Shown one piece after another: positions 46,584 through 58,070 of a stretch of DNA of 64,000 nt. The DNA comes from Enoplolaimus lenunculus. Lineage: Eukaryota > Nematoda > Enoplea > Enoplida > Thoracostomopsidae. A program made the position numbers and the translations under genes. Every line of letters begins with the position of its first letter. Position 1 is the stretch's first letter. The DNA lies in assembly GCA_030248215.1 (NCBI GenBank), contig JASANG010000772.1, positions 1 to 64,000 on the forward strand, read 5' to 3'. Below the pieces are notes generated by a model. It saw only the letters and a list, made by a program, of their open reading frames with translations, was not told the origin of the DNA and ran no database searches.

Positions 46584-48608
46584 CAGGGACTACGTACTTG
46601 GGCAGGATTTGATTTCGGATGGGTATAACTTGAAATGCATTACTGAATATTCTAGTCGTTAACATTCGAATCGTCCTGTATGCTCAACTATTTTATGTTT
46701 GCAAAGTTTTTTAGTCTGGGGCTACGAGCTGAATGGAGCGGAATCCCGTCTTTTCGCCGAGGGCAGGTTTTGCCTGGACCAGTTATTTTTTCATCTGTGA
46801 AGGTGGATAAATTATTTACAACTTTTTGACCAACTCAAAGAGGTGGTTTTACGGCCGGACAGATGTAAAACTTTGCTTTAACAAATCTGGATAGCGCGGT
46901 TGAGTGGTTTGGTTTTTAGTTACATTGGATCGCTAAGCATAAATGAAGGACGTTGGAAATATGATGACCTTGGAATTTAGGCCGCGGGCGGTGGGCAGAG
47001 TGCGCTATTAATAGCTTTACTGTACAGTGAACAATATTTCTATTGTATTTCTTTTGCACTTTAAGTACATATCATAGTTGTAAATATATTGTAATGTTGT
47101 GTATTATTTTTCTGTGCAATTTTGTGGACTGGATATTCAACATTAATTCTTCGAACACAATCCCAGTGAAACTTTTTGCGAACGGCTATATATTGCGGTA
47201 TGCAATAGGGCACACTAGCTTGCAGGGTGGGAGTACGGACTATGGATCCGTAGGCATTTAATATAATAGTTCATTTTATAGCTTTCGACGCGCTGAGTTC
47301 AACGGTGCCATTTTTAGCGCTGCAGTATTCCCGGATCAATAGTTATGGCTGTTTACATTTTAACTTTTACCATATAAAACATGTACAGACTACAATCAAA
47401 TTAGTGAGTGTAAGGAATAGGTTAAGGTTATATTTTATGAACATGTGAAGGATGGATACCTGTTACAACCTGTGCGTGTTTGCACTATAAATTCGAGAGC
47501 CATAACTTTTGAACCGTTGGTCATGCAGCCATAAAAATGGTACAGTTGAATTCAGTTCATTGAGATCTATAGGATGGACCAGTTTTTATCAAAGTCTCAG
47601 GTGGTCCAGATTCCGTACTAATAGTCTAAATCTTAAGTTTAATCTATTGCAATACCACAGGAAAACGTCTCGCCCTTGATCTTTATGTTCCAGTTTATTC
47701 GATGTTCAACAGAAATTGTATATATGTATCGAAGTAAAATAAAACAGAAGGCTGACGATTGGGCAAACATTCACGACATTTAACACTTGAACACTGCGAG
47801 TGGCGGGGTTCACGTTACCGATTGTGCGCTTTCCTAAGCAGTAAGCCTAAGCCGAAGCCTAAGCTTAAGCGTAAAGATGAGCATATTCCTAAGCCTAAGC
47901 CTAAGCCAAGCAAAAAAAATGAGTCTAAAGCTTAAGTTTCCTCTTTTCTAGTGCCATAAAAACGTTCCGCCCCTTAACCTCTACATGGGCCAAAATATGC
48001 AGAAATATCAGAATTCACTGCTATTTTTTCACTGTTTTAACCGGAACCTTTTAGACGCTCAATGTGCCGACACTGTTTGGCTAATTGTTTAGTATAAGCT
48101 TAGTTTTAGAGTCATTCTTTACGCTTAGGTTTAAACCTAATGCTTTAAATTAAAACGTTAATAAGCCTTTATCCTTCATCCGTACACATGAGTGAGTGGG
48201 ATAATTTCAACGCTACATGTCATTAAACGTGTCCTGGACCAGTTGTTCTGAGGTGAAATCGCTTGGAGACAAAGTAATGTATTAAGGGTTGCGGGACGGT
48301 GCCGGACGACACCGTGCGGGTGACCGACAGCGCCGGACGTCAAAAAAGTACAGCGCAACCCATAGGGTACAAAACTATTTAGCACTAAAAGCTTTAGTGA
48401 TAGGACCTAATTGTATTTTGTGCGCTCGTAATATAGGTAACGGGCGAAATAATTTGGCTCGAGTATACCCGCGGGTAAAAAATAAAGCTTCCGCGGCTAA
48501 AAGCGCAGCGAACGTGGGTGAAAAATCGTTACCCACTTTACACCTCTGATGTGCGGTACAAACCTGTCATGTTCAAAAGGTCCCAATCTAATGTTGAAAT
48601 ATGTAAAG
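46584..48608. other. Intergenic, M4 fragment and other repeats
   Basis: M4-type sequence at about 47830-47985 includes CCTAAGCCGAAGCCTAAGC runs and an ACGTTCCGCCCC end. A GACG-rich block lies at about 48290-48360. No exon supported between the zinc-finger gene and the next gene. Confidence 0.4.
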
Positions 48609-49002
48609 CTGGGTACAACTGGAGGAATGCCTCCGGCTCCGGCTCGGGCAGAAAATCGGCCGTCGGCTCCAACTCGTGCTCCGGTAAATTTTTTGCTGGA
48701 GGTTCCGGATATTTCGGTAGTAATATTTGGCCTAATTTTGCAAAATTTACATATTTGCAGCGCGTTTCGTTTTACTATTTTCACAATTTTGAGAAAAGAT
48801 TTTCCGAAATTTGCAGAAAATTAACGTAAAATCAAACTATTTATTAACAACATATCACAGATATTGGATAAAAACTAATTAACAATCATTTTTACTACCT
48901 AATTTCGCATTTACCTACGGCTCCGGCTCCTGCAAGTTTCGGTGACCTCCGTCTCTGGGTCCAGCTTCGGATCCGGTACTTTTCACCTCCGGTTGCACCC
49001 TG
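48609..49002 (+). mobile_element. hAT-like MITE family M7, copy 4, with 8 bp target duplication
   Basis: It starts CTGGGTACAACTGGAGG and ends CACCTCCGGTTGCACCCTG. The flanking octamers ATGTAAAG (48601-48608) and ATGTAAAC (49003-49010) match at seven of eight positions, an 8 bp target-site duplication expected for hAT elements. Subterminal GGCTCCGGCTC arrays match those of the copy at 25764. Confidence 0.8.
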
Positions 49003-49541
49003 ATGTAAACAATAGAAAGTCGCGATTGCTATTGTTCGTGCTCACACGTATTATAGCACATTTATTGCTTTCGATTTTCTTTACTGTGCAGATTTTTTAG
49101 ATCTGCAATTGCAGCATTTCGTAAGTTTCAAAACCTATTACTAACTGGTGATAGGTGCAAAATATTTTCGAGAATATAGACCACAGATATGGTACTCACT
49201 ATTGTTCTTTGACTATTGCTGTCTGCCAACGGTTTACTTTTTAAACGCATAGCTAGTAGTTAGCTTTAACTTGCTTTATTTGATGGAGTCTAGTTACCTA
49301 CTAGGAACAAGAACATATGCATGTCAAGGCTCAACCGGACACCAACAGATACCGGAGCTGACAGGGACTGGATTTGAAGTTTGGATCATAGTAATTTTTA
49401 TTCTTTTTGTAATTGTGTTTGTCTTCTATTTAAATATACATATGATATGTAAGTTTATCCAGATTTAGTCCATGCGTAGTTTTCAGTTACATACTTGTAT
49501 AAACTGTGAAAATAATTAATGTGACCATATATAAATACGTA
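49003..49541. other. Upstream flank of the F-box-like gene
   Basis: Contains an M6 fragment at about 49125-49185 (CTAACTGGTGATAGGTG). A 65-codon open frame at 49271-49468 with one hydrophobic stretch (VWIIVIFILFVIVFVFYL) could encode a tiny membrane protein but has no other support. The promoter of the next gene is probably here; no motif recognised. Confidence 0.35.
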
Positions 49542-52500
49542 ATGACAGAAAATATATCAGCTGGTAAACAAGCGACGAAGCGGCGTGCTTCGGAGGTTGG
49601 TAACGACGATGCAAAACGCTGCAAAATTAACATCGAGGTTTGTCGATGTTTTAGTATGTAGGTTAGGTTAGGTTCTGTAGATTGAAAAACTTATATCAAA
49701 GCAATTTTTATAAGCTGTGTGATTGTATATACTAAATTGTGTTATATGTTTGTTGATGCATATATTTACGCAGTTTTTGGCATTTTCAACCAGCATTCTC
49801 GCGGTTTATTTCTGTTTAGAAACTACCTGCTCCTGTGCTGTTGAAAATATTCGAATATGTACGAGATTTGTCCGTGGTGGAGCCGTTGTCACACACTGCT
49901 GCGATTAGGACTCAACTGGTTGACCCGGAACGTGAGGCGCACGAATTGGTTTTAGAAGATTTAGAAGAAATTGGACGTGGACAAAATTTTGAACCAGAGT
50001 CTGCCTTGGTGGAATTGGCGGCCGAGCAAGCAGGTTTATTAATAATATTTGGCAGCACAACGTTATATCTTTTGTGACATATATTATAAGAGAGACTAGG
50101 TATGAATTTATTTAGTTTTATAACTAACTATAATTTATATAATACCTGATAACGATGATAGGTAAGCTAAAAGAAAAGAGGAGCATGTTGTGCATTGTTA
50201 TGGGTTGTTTCGCGATGAAAACTACAAAACTTTTTGAAACATTCGTACTTTGTTTTCAAGGCGACAGCTACCAGAAAAGGATGGTTTAAAAGTTTCAAAA
50301 TATATTTGTTACCAATTATAAGCATTGAACTTAAGTTCATTTAGTTCTTTCACACCAGGTTTAACAGGATAGCAAAAATGATGTAGTCGGATATTTAAAT
50401 GCATATATGAACAAAAAAGTTAAACTTAAATGCGCTATTTTGTTCAACTTGATCATCAGTTGTAATTTTCTTTTGCAATGTGTAGTCTTAGTATTAACTG
50501 GCCTCCTCTTGAAGTACTCGTTTTTATTTGGACCGACGGATAGGTAAAATCGAGAAACTTGAACTTAAGCAGTGGTGTTATAAAACAGATTGTGTCACTT
50601 GGATAAGAATGCCGGAAATCTGTAGCGGCTGGTAAACTCCGTTCAAGTTATCAGGGCTTATCTTACTGCTATCAAAACGCTCTAAATCTGCCAAATGACC
50701 ACGACGAAAACCTAATCAGAACATTCACACAACTTTAGTACAAGTTTTAGCAGTATTTGGCAATATAGAATACAGGAGCCGGGTATATGGTTGTACTCTA
50801 TTTCATGCTACCTTTACATTACAGAATTTGCTGTGGCCCTGTTTGGTGACAATGGACAGCTCGGCGACGTCGGAAGTGGTATTGATTTTTTTATTTTAAA
50901 TGATCATGCACGCGATTCAATTCACAACAGACGATTTCAACGTGAACGATCCAAATTGTGGAAAAAAATTGAGCGTCAACAGCGTGAATTTCGTACGTTG
51001 CGGCAGCTACAATTGGTTTGCAAAGCGTGGCATACGATGATTAGTGCTAATGTTAATCCAGTGCTACGCGCTGGGTTGCACGCAGTGAATTGTGCATCGG
51101 TTAGTTATCAGGTGTATATAAGATTGACTGATTGGGTTGATATACATCGGGTAGAATAATTCATTGTGAATGGACATTGGTATATTTTCATGAAATTTTT
51201 GAGCGAAATGAAGATAAATATGCAAGATTTGGAATATCAAAGTGGAAACGATATATTGAAATATTTCTCCGGAATTTGGTCCTTGGACACGTAAGAAGAA
51301 AAGTAAATTGATAAACGTGCCTTAAGGTAGTTTAAAATGAAGCCGTTGAACATTTTTGTTGTATGAAAGTAGTAGAAAATTAATTGTTTGATTTATAAGT
51401 CGTGTCGTTTGTTTCTAGACAACCCTTGTGACGCCGCTTGATGATCCGAAACCTCGAAACGTTACGTGGAATATGTTGATTACGAAAGATACTAAAGTCG
51501 CTGATGAATGCATTAAAGTTTTAGTTGGTGAGGACAATAATAATTTGCTGTCTTGAAATTTTTGCGAATAATATTTTCTAACCATGCAGCCGGCCGGGAC
51601 CCCCTTTGTTCATGCTTGAACTTCTGAAATTGGAAATTCATTGAAGTAGAAAGTATCTTGTCCTTGTGTAAAGTTAGGTGAGGAATTATAGGATTTAATG
51701 CAAGAGCAGTATACCATAGTTTAATATGCTGGATTTTATTTTCATCGGAATTGGAAATCTTGGTGCATCATGTTGAGCCGCCAAATAAAAGAATTGTGTG
51801 CAGTATAAATCGTCAGATACTGATATTGATTTTATTGCTGAAACCGAGAAGCAATAAATGGTTTCATTCTTATCTTTACGTGTCAAACTATTGGCAGGTA
51901 ACGGGTGTGGTCGAGGTATGGGTCTTGCTGTATTTTTGCGTCATTTATTCTACAAACGCTCAAACTGGGTTGATTGTCAAGTTTTGAACAAAGGCTGGCG
52001 GACGTCGGTTTATCACAACACTTCCCGCATTCCACTCACTGCCTACATTTGTGCAAAAATTAAGGTATATATATCAGTAAAAACCTGGTAGCAAACGGAA
52101 CTGATTTTTTCAACGTATTGCTTTTGAAATTTATCAAAGGCACATGACAACATGATTGTTTGCATTAGTAACGTGCAAAATTTGTGAATGATTTTGCCCA
52201 TGTGGTTTAATCTATTCCGTAGTCAGCATCACGCATTAATTTTTCTGAAGGGAGTGTGAAAAGAGACAAATTTGATTTCCGTTATACACCTTTGCTCCAT
52301 CCATGGTGACAAACTTAATACTTGGTCACCGATAGGCTTAAATATTTTGGGTTTAAAGTGGCATAATTCTTTGCTCAACTGAGCCGTTACAGCTAACTTT
52401 ACTAGTTCATTTGTTTTTCGGTGCTCACTCACTCAGATTAGCGATAGTACATGCAAAATTATACTTGTTTGTTTTGGTTTAGGAGAAAATTTTCATAAAC

Positions 52501-52591
52501 GCACGTCGTTACACTCAACGCAGATCAACATGTTATTTCTATCGCTCGCTCAAACTCAAAGGTTCAATTGAGTATGCCAATTGGTGGCCTT
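49542..52591 (+). CDS. F-box-like protein, exons 1-6 of a long exon chain
   Basis: Six exons join in phase: 49542-49637, 49820-50033, 50825-51099, 51419-51527, 51898-52064, 52483-52591. Exon 1 gives the start and a basic, nuclear-signal-like segment (KRRASEVGNDDAKRCK). Exon 2 opens LPAPVLLKIFEYVRDL, which fits the first half of an F-box. Exon 3 ends RQLQLVCKAWHTMI, which fits its second half. Between them lie roughly 120 residues, acidic then Arg/Lys-rich (QRERSKLWKKIERQQREF, likely helical). F-boxes are normally about 45 residues, so either this is an F-box with a large insertion or the pattern is fortuitous. Exons 4-6 are basic and aromatic-rich and unrecognised. Exon 6 ends in phase 1 and continues in phase into the exon at 53192, so the product may be longer. 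Confidence 0.55.
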
Positions 52592-52605
52592 GTAAGCTTA
52601 AGTTT

Positions 52606-52736
52606 TATTCTCAATTTTGTGTAGCAGCTATTACAAGTTAGCAATAGGTGTTCAAATAAGCAAACGACAACGCTGGAGGTTCAACATGTGTCACGTCTTG
52701 CAGATCCGTAGATGCTACGCACATTTGAAAATATGG
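52606..52736 (+). mobile_element. Repeat family M6 fragment
   Basis: TTCTCAATTTTGTGTAGCAG at the left and GCTACGCACATTTGAAAATA at the right form a diverged M6 pair, about 130 bp. It lies in the intron right after the exon ending at 52591. Confidence 0.5.
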
Positions 52737-53191
52737 GTATAGCTTGTAATCTGTGTGCTTTGAAAACCACGATTAGAATTAGCTAACAGTTGCAAGCAGG
52801 CTTTTTACTTACTGTAGTGGTTTTGCGGACGGAGTTTGGCATAATAGAAAACGTTTAGTTTTCAAAAAACATTTGAAACGTAGAATGTTTCGAGTTGGAT
52901 TATCTGAGCTAATTCGATCAACCAGCAAGTAAGCTTAATACCTAACTACTAAGTGCACGCCCACTAAATCGGGTCTTGCAAATATTTCGGTTTTCATAAA
53001 TTGTAGTTTTGAAAGCTTGTAAATATATCCGAATATCTGCTAGTTGTGTCTTTTTGAAACTTTTGGCAACATGCGCCCGAAATGCCATGTACCACTGCAA
53101 CTCTTGCAAAAATTCCGTTCGTGGTTCGGTTTAATTTTGTTTCTGTTGGAACTTTGCCGCATGGTGATTTGTTTTGTTTCTATAATTTCAG

Positions 53192-53768
53192 CTGATAGCA
53201 AAGCCTGGCTTCCGTCCAACGTATGCTGGGGTAGTATGCGACGAACGTTTATGAAGTTTCATTTTGCACTTTTGAATCGGTTGCAATTTGAATTTGAACA
53301 ATTGATCTGTCAGATACGATCTGTAGTCACTGTGACGCCTGTTACACGTGCAAACGCAATGGGTAGGATACGCACGAGGCTTTTCATTAATTCACCCTGC
53401 CATTGTCCTTTTGGGCGGCGCACTTGTGAAAAAAAACTTTGCGTCTACAAAACACTGTACGGATACGTACTTAGCGAGGTCTGAAAGAACGTGAATATGA
53501 ATTTTAAGATACAAAACATTTACTTCTCCGGCCCAATCATTTCGCCTTTTCACTATTGCATGGGGTTTGCCTCTACTAAGCAGCAACCGAGAGAAACTCC
53601 AGTATCGGGATTCTATTTTTGCCTATTGTATTTTTAGCGTTGTGTCGTTTTATTGCGGAGCTATTCTGTCAAAGTATGGCTTGCGGGCTGATTATTCATG
53701 ACTGTTTCTCGAAGCTTTTAGCGCTCAAGCATTGTGCCAACGCGGAGCTTGCGGGTGCTTGTATTTTG
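53192..53768 (+). CDS. MIF4G-like helical segment, two exons
   Basis: Exons 53192-53362 (acceptor AATTTCAG) and 53638-53768 (acceptor TTTTTAG, donor GTAAGA) are in phase with each other and with the preceding F-box-like exons. The first ends its main helix with FHFALLNRLQFEFEQL; the second reads GALCRFIAELFCQSMACGL then IIHDCFSKLLALKHC. Established knowledge: in the eIF4G MIF4G domain the matching helices read like 'F+KLLLN+CQ.EFE' and '..G.I+FIGELF....L....MHDCV.KLL'. The match in order and spacing is good, but the segment covers only part of a MIF4G domain. MIF4G domains bind RNA helicases and translation or decay factors; that role is inferred. It may be part of one long gene or the centre of a separate gene. 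Confidence 0.5.
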
Positions 53769-54535
53769 GTAAGAATTTTCGGTTGCATTCTTCTTTTATA
53801 GGGGTTATAAACAGAATTAGCACTGTTGCATAGGCCTTATTAGGATGTTAGAAGAGGGTGTCACCTGAAAACCCCACCACAAAATGACAAGGTAGGTTTC
53901 AACACTTAAACCCCAAGCTACATCTTTGAACTGTTGTGATAGCGCTTGGGATTTTTTGAAAAGGGGGGGGCAAACTGAGCTATGTGCATTGCCCGAAGTC
54001 AGAATGTGTGAAATAATGTCTCAGGATTCTTCGAGTCCGAACGGATTGAAAATTTTGTTTGAAAGGATTTCGCTTGAAAATAAGATCTGTGGTAAATTTT
54101 GCTTATTTGTAGTCCTGGTGCAAAACTATAAAGCGAAATATTACTCTCGGCGAAATTTACGTACAATATCCAAATTATTCTGTATTTTTTCGAAATGTCT
54201 TGGTATCGAATTTACTGCGAAAAGTGCGTAGTTATTTATTGTGAACTGGTCGAAACCTGTTATATCAGTTGCAAATGCGCTAATATTTGACAACGTGTGC
54301 AAAAAACTGATGTTCTTGTCTTGTTTTATTTGAGTAATTGTACATGGCCGGTTAAAGTCTTCTAGCGGAACCGGATGCCCCACAGATGCTACATACATAT
54401 TTTGAAACCTTAATCAGCCGCTTCTTAACCCATTGGATACATCCGTTCTGTCTACAAGAAGAACCGTTGTTTTAGACTACGACGATGGAAGTACGTGAAA
54501 CTTGTAAATTTTAATTGTATTGTTTTGTGTTTCAG

Positions 54536-56810
54536 AATCTGTTATTATATTGCGGGTATCGATTACCAAAGCCGAATTTTGTATTACCGAAGAAAACTTT
54601 GAAACAGTCTGAGGTACGTAAGTCGAATTGTGATAGTTTTTGTTAATTTTGGTGTTGTGGTAACTTTAATCGGATTCAAACTGTTTTTCCCGTGGAATTC
54701 AGTATATGCCATGCGCAGTATGTTACATGCTTGCCGGTAGCACGGTTGTCTGCAGTTAACGATGGAAGCAGTTGGAGGAGTGGACTGCATGGCCTTGTGG
54801 TACACCGCCTGCTTAAAAATCTGTAGCTTCTGAGTTTTAAACCACCTAAGGGTGTTCCAGGCAACAGGAGGTGGGCCCGTAGGTCAAATGTTTCATTTGG
54901 TATTTTTGTACATGAATTTTAAGCCACGATTTTAGTTTGTAACAAAAGAAGGCAACCCCTTTTATAGATCCTTGGCTACGCCATAGAAACCAGCACTCGA
55001 ACGCTTATGCTTAAAACAAAACTTTTAGGTCATTTGCACTGAAGCAGAACTTTATAATAACCGCGAAATGTTTATTTTCGTCACGAAAACCTGTTTTGTA
55101 CTCCGGATGCCAGTTGTGAGCCATCAAGGTTTTAGTCGTTTGATGAAATTGAAGCCTTCTTTTCTGTCAACCAGTGTATTGTTAAAACTTATTCATTGTC
55201 GCTATTTTTGAGTTGTTTTTGTATATATTTATTTAATTATTACTTTTGATACTGTTCACGTTATTTGTAGACTGTTGATGTTTCGGCAAAAAGCAGTGAC
55301 GTGTACGAGTACGAACTGAAGAAGAATTTCGCCCTTGATTCGGTGCCAACATTGAACTCAGCGCTTGATTGGATTAGGCAGTTTAAAGTAGTGCGATATC
55401 GGCTTGAGCCTCGACGACCAGTGATTCATTGGGCAACTGTTGATTGTGGTAAATTTTAAATTGGAATTGAGCTCGCTAAAAATACAGCAAAAGAATATAT
55501 TATTTCAACATATACAATATCCGGTATCCAGTTCCTGCACCGGTAAAAAACTCAATATCCATATGCGGTAAATTAATACCCGGTCGCCAGGGTGCAACCG
55601 GAATTCCGGGTATTTTTCACTATCCCGTTCCGGTAAAGAAATCCGGAATTTATTCACCGGAATTTTCCGGTATTTTCGGTATTGAAAATTTTTCTAATTG
55701 ACATATTATTTTAACTTATTTTTCTAAAATTGTCTAGGCGTGGAATACCAAAATGTTCGATTTGTGTCACGTTATAATTGATGATACGTTTACAGCTACT
55801 GCATTTGTTTCTGGATTTTGGCATCCTAAATGGTGTGTTTACACTGTTAAAACCGATATAATAGCGTTAAGAATGAATTTTTCGGTAACAAGAAGTTTTT
55901 GTTTTCCGGTTCCGGTATTTTATAATTCCAGTTTACCCTGCTTGTCGCACTCTGATTTTTTATACGTTTGAATGTTTGAAGCATCCGTTTTGTGTATAAT
56001 TGCTTTTAAATAACAAATTTAGATTGGTGTGTAACCGAAGGTAAATTGAGTTTAATGGACTCATTTGTTGCTGGCGGGGCCAAACAAGTTGTTTTGTGGC
56101 ACAGAACTACAGGCTTTCGTCCCGTTTTAAAATCAGCCCTTTGCGATTAGAACCAGACCAGTTATTGCCGGTGCTGTCTTGTTAGTAATATTTTTGTAAA
56201 CTTAATCTTCGGTTTCAAGCTGAAATATTTGAAAAGTTAGTCCCATATTGTTGTAATGTTAGCTTGCATTTCAGAATACATTCTTTGTTTTCTTTGTTAT
56301 TTTTAGCTCGTCGAATGACTATGCGCAAACTGCAACGATGTATGAAAGAGTTGAAACGTGAAATTTTGGCCCGTGGCTCGGAAAATCAAAGCTTTAGCGT
56401 ACCGTTAGCTCACTATTCGTTACCTGGTGTGGTCAAAGGTACACCTTGTTTTTACTTTAGTATTCTCGAGCTCTCCTAATCAGAAGATCAGATCAGAATA
56501 GTGATTCGCTGATAAAGTTTTTAGTTTCTATTGGAATATTCTTTTTTCAGTTAACGCAGACGGCAGTGACATACGCGACAAGTTGATTAAACTGGAAAAA
56601 GATTTTCCACAAGTTGCACTGCTTTTTATTGTCGTTCCTGAACGCAAAAGCGTCCAAAAGTTTGACCGAACCGCAGTTCTACAAGCCGTCAAATCTATGG
56701 GATACGCGTATCAAGAAATTGTTTGGTTGAATGTGTTGTACAAATTCGCAAAGACTAAAGCAACACCTGCGCAATGTTATTCGAAAATCGCAAAAACCAT
56801 TGTGAAGTAT
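54536..56810 (+). CDS. Possible Argonaute L2/MID-like segment, four or five exons
   Basis: Exons 54536-54613, 55271-55448, optional 56023-56040, 56307-56438 and 56551-56810 join in phase. Notable stretches: SALDWIRQFKVVRYRLEPR, PVIHWATVDC, then RRMTMRKLQRCMKELKREI, then LEKDFPQVALLFIVVPERK and ATPAQCYSKIAKTIVK. In Argonaute/Piwi proteins the MID domain has the same order: a strand ending the linker, a helix, a hydrophobic strand 'QLVVVILP', and a last helix 'TP.TLSN+ALKIN.K'. Residue identity is low and the 5'-phosphate pocket is not clear, so this is tentative. No PIWI domain follows. Phases continue from the MIF4G-like exons. The 18-base exon can be skipped without changing frame; alternatively, reading on past 56040 ends at a stop near 56150. 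Confidence 0.45.
55588..55940 (+). mobile_element. hAT-like MITE family M7, copy 5
   Basis: It starts CAGGGTGCAACCGGAATTCC and ends ATTCCAGTTTACCCTG. The octamers before (CCGGTCGC) and after (CTTGTCGC) agree at six of eight positions, consistent with an old 8 bp duplication. It lies in an intron of the Argonaute-like segment. Confidence 0.65.
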
Positions 56811-57218
56811 GTAAGATAGTTTTGTACCATAATTACATAAAGTATGTTTGTATTAGTGGCGAATTATACTTTATCATATGCATTCGTCCTTTTCCGGATA
56901 GCTCTTTCACGTGAAAACCTGATGTCAACAACCGGGCAAACTGAAATCTACCTGATTTCTTGTTCAGGCCGGAATTCCTGCAAGAATATGATTGCTTCAG
57001 CCTTGAGCAGAATATAAAAAATAATAAATTCGGTGACGAAAAATGTACCAAATTCCGATCTTTTTTTCGACATAGCTTTCACTTCCTGTTCCGCAAAAAT
57101 TTAGTTTTTATTTGAATCCTTCTGTAAAGTATTTTTGAACTGTAGATACAGCTCGTATTTTTTCACCATCAGGTACAAGTTGAATTGCGATAACTGTGAT
57201 TTGATGTTGTTGTTTTAG

Positions 57219-57991
57219 GCAAACCAAAACACAAGTACCGAAAATGCAACAGCGGATTTATAATGCGCTTGCGCAAGGTAATTTATGGTTGATTGTGGAT
57301 ATTAACTTAAGTGACAACTTAATTTATGTTTTCTGGTGTGAAATCTTTTTGAGCGCTGGTGATAGTAGTAACTTTGCCAAGAGATACATATTTAATTATT
57401 TAATCGGGGTCTGTAAATTTATCGAAACTTCCAATTTGAATGCTAAGACCCTACAACCGTTGAAATGTATCTTATGCAAGTAACAGAAACATGAATTTAT
57501 TTTGATTTCATTTTCGAAAAGTGAATCCCAACTCAGTTTCCAGAACACTTTTTTACCATACTGGTTAGAATTAATATTTAAATAAATAAGTTTTAATTCC
57601 AGTTGGAATTCATATCTAACAGAATTCCTATTCAAATTTGATTTTGTTTTTAGGAACTCGTGTCGAAGACAATCCACGACCAGGTTGCGGTATAGAAGTA
57701 ACACCAGTTGAAGTCATGGGACGCAGTGTTGTGCCAGACGTGGTTGCAACTGTTCAATCACTCGTTGAACAAGTTGCGATTGAAAAATTTCAACAAAATT
57801 CAGCACCGACGGTTTCATCTGGAATTGGTTTGGACGACGCTGGCTGTTCTTTTCAAGACTGTTTTCCAAAAGTTGCCGTTGAGGACTTCGGATACGACGT
57901 TGAAGATTATATTTATGATGACAATGATGACTGGATTGCCGAAGAGCATTATTCATATATTGGCAATGCTGAGCCGTATGATTCTGATTGA
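57219..57991 (+). CDS. Acidic C-terminal exons ending the exon chain
   Basis: Exons 57219-57277 (donor GTAATT) and 57654-57991 join in phase. They read QTKTQVPKMQQRIYNALAQ, then GTRVEDNPRPGCGIEV, a middle with SVVPDVVATVQSLVEQ, and a very acidic end (DYIYDDNDDWIAEEH) before TGA. I recognise no domain. The link to the previous exon is unclear: that exon ends in phase 0, but this frame needs phase 2. Joined in phase 0, exon 57219 would give ANQNTSTENATADL and stop, ending the upstream gene. Either an exon is missing, or a separate small gene starts at the in-frame ATG at 57244. AATAAA follows at 58065. Confidence 0.5.
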
Positions 57992-58064
57992 AATCGGTTG
58001 TGTTTTGATTTGATTATTTACTTAAGCCGGAAGGAAGTTTATTCAAACATTTACGTAAATATTA

Positions 58065-58070
58065 AATAAA
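58065..58070 (+). terminator. Poly(A) signal after the acidic tail
   Basis: AATAAA occurs 74 bp after the TGA at 57989-57991, in ATTAAATAAAGAATG. This supports the end of the 49.5-58.0 kb transcription unit here. Confidence 0.6.

Noticed and set aside
49271-49468. 65-codon open frame with one hydrophobic segment upstream of the F-box-like gene
   Set aside because: Possible tiny membrane protein, but no homology, splice or 3' signal supports it and the region is flanked by repeats.
53926-54398. Open frames on both strands between the MIF4G-like and MID-like exons
   Set aside because: They overlap each other on opposite strands, lack splice signals in phase with neighbours and read as intron sequence.
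57714-58013. Alternative frames over the acidic last exon
   Set aside because: The frame ending at 57991 has the matching acceptor phase and a coherent acidic composition; the others are shadows.
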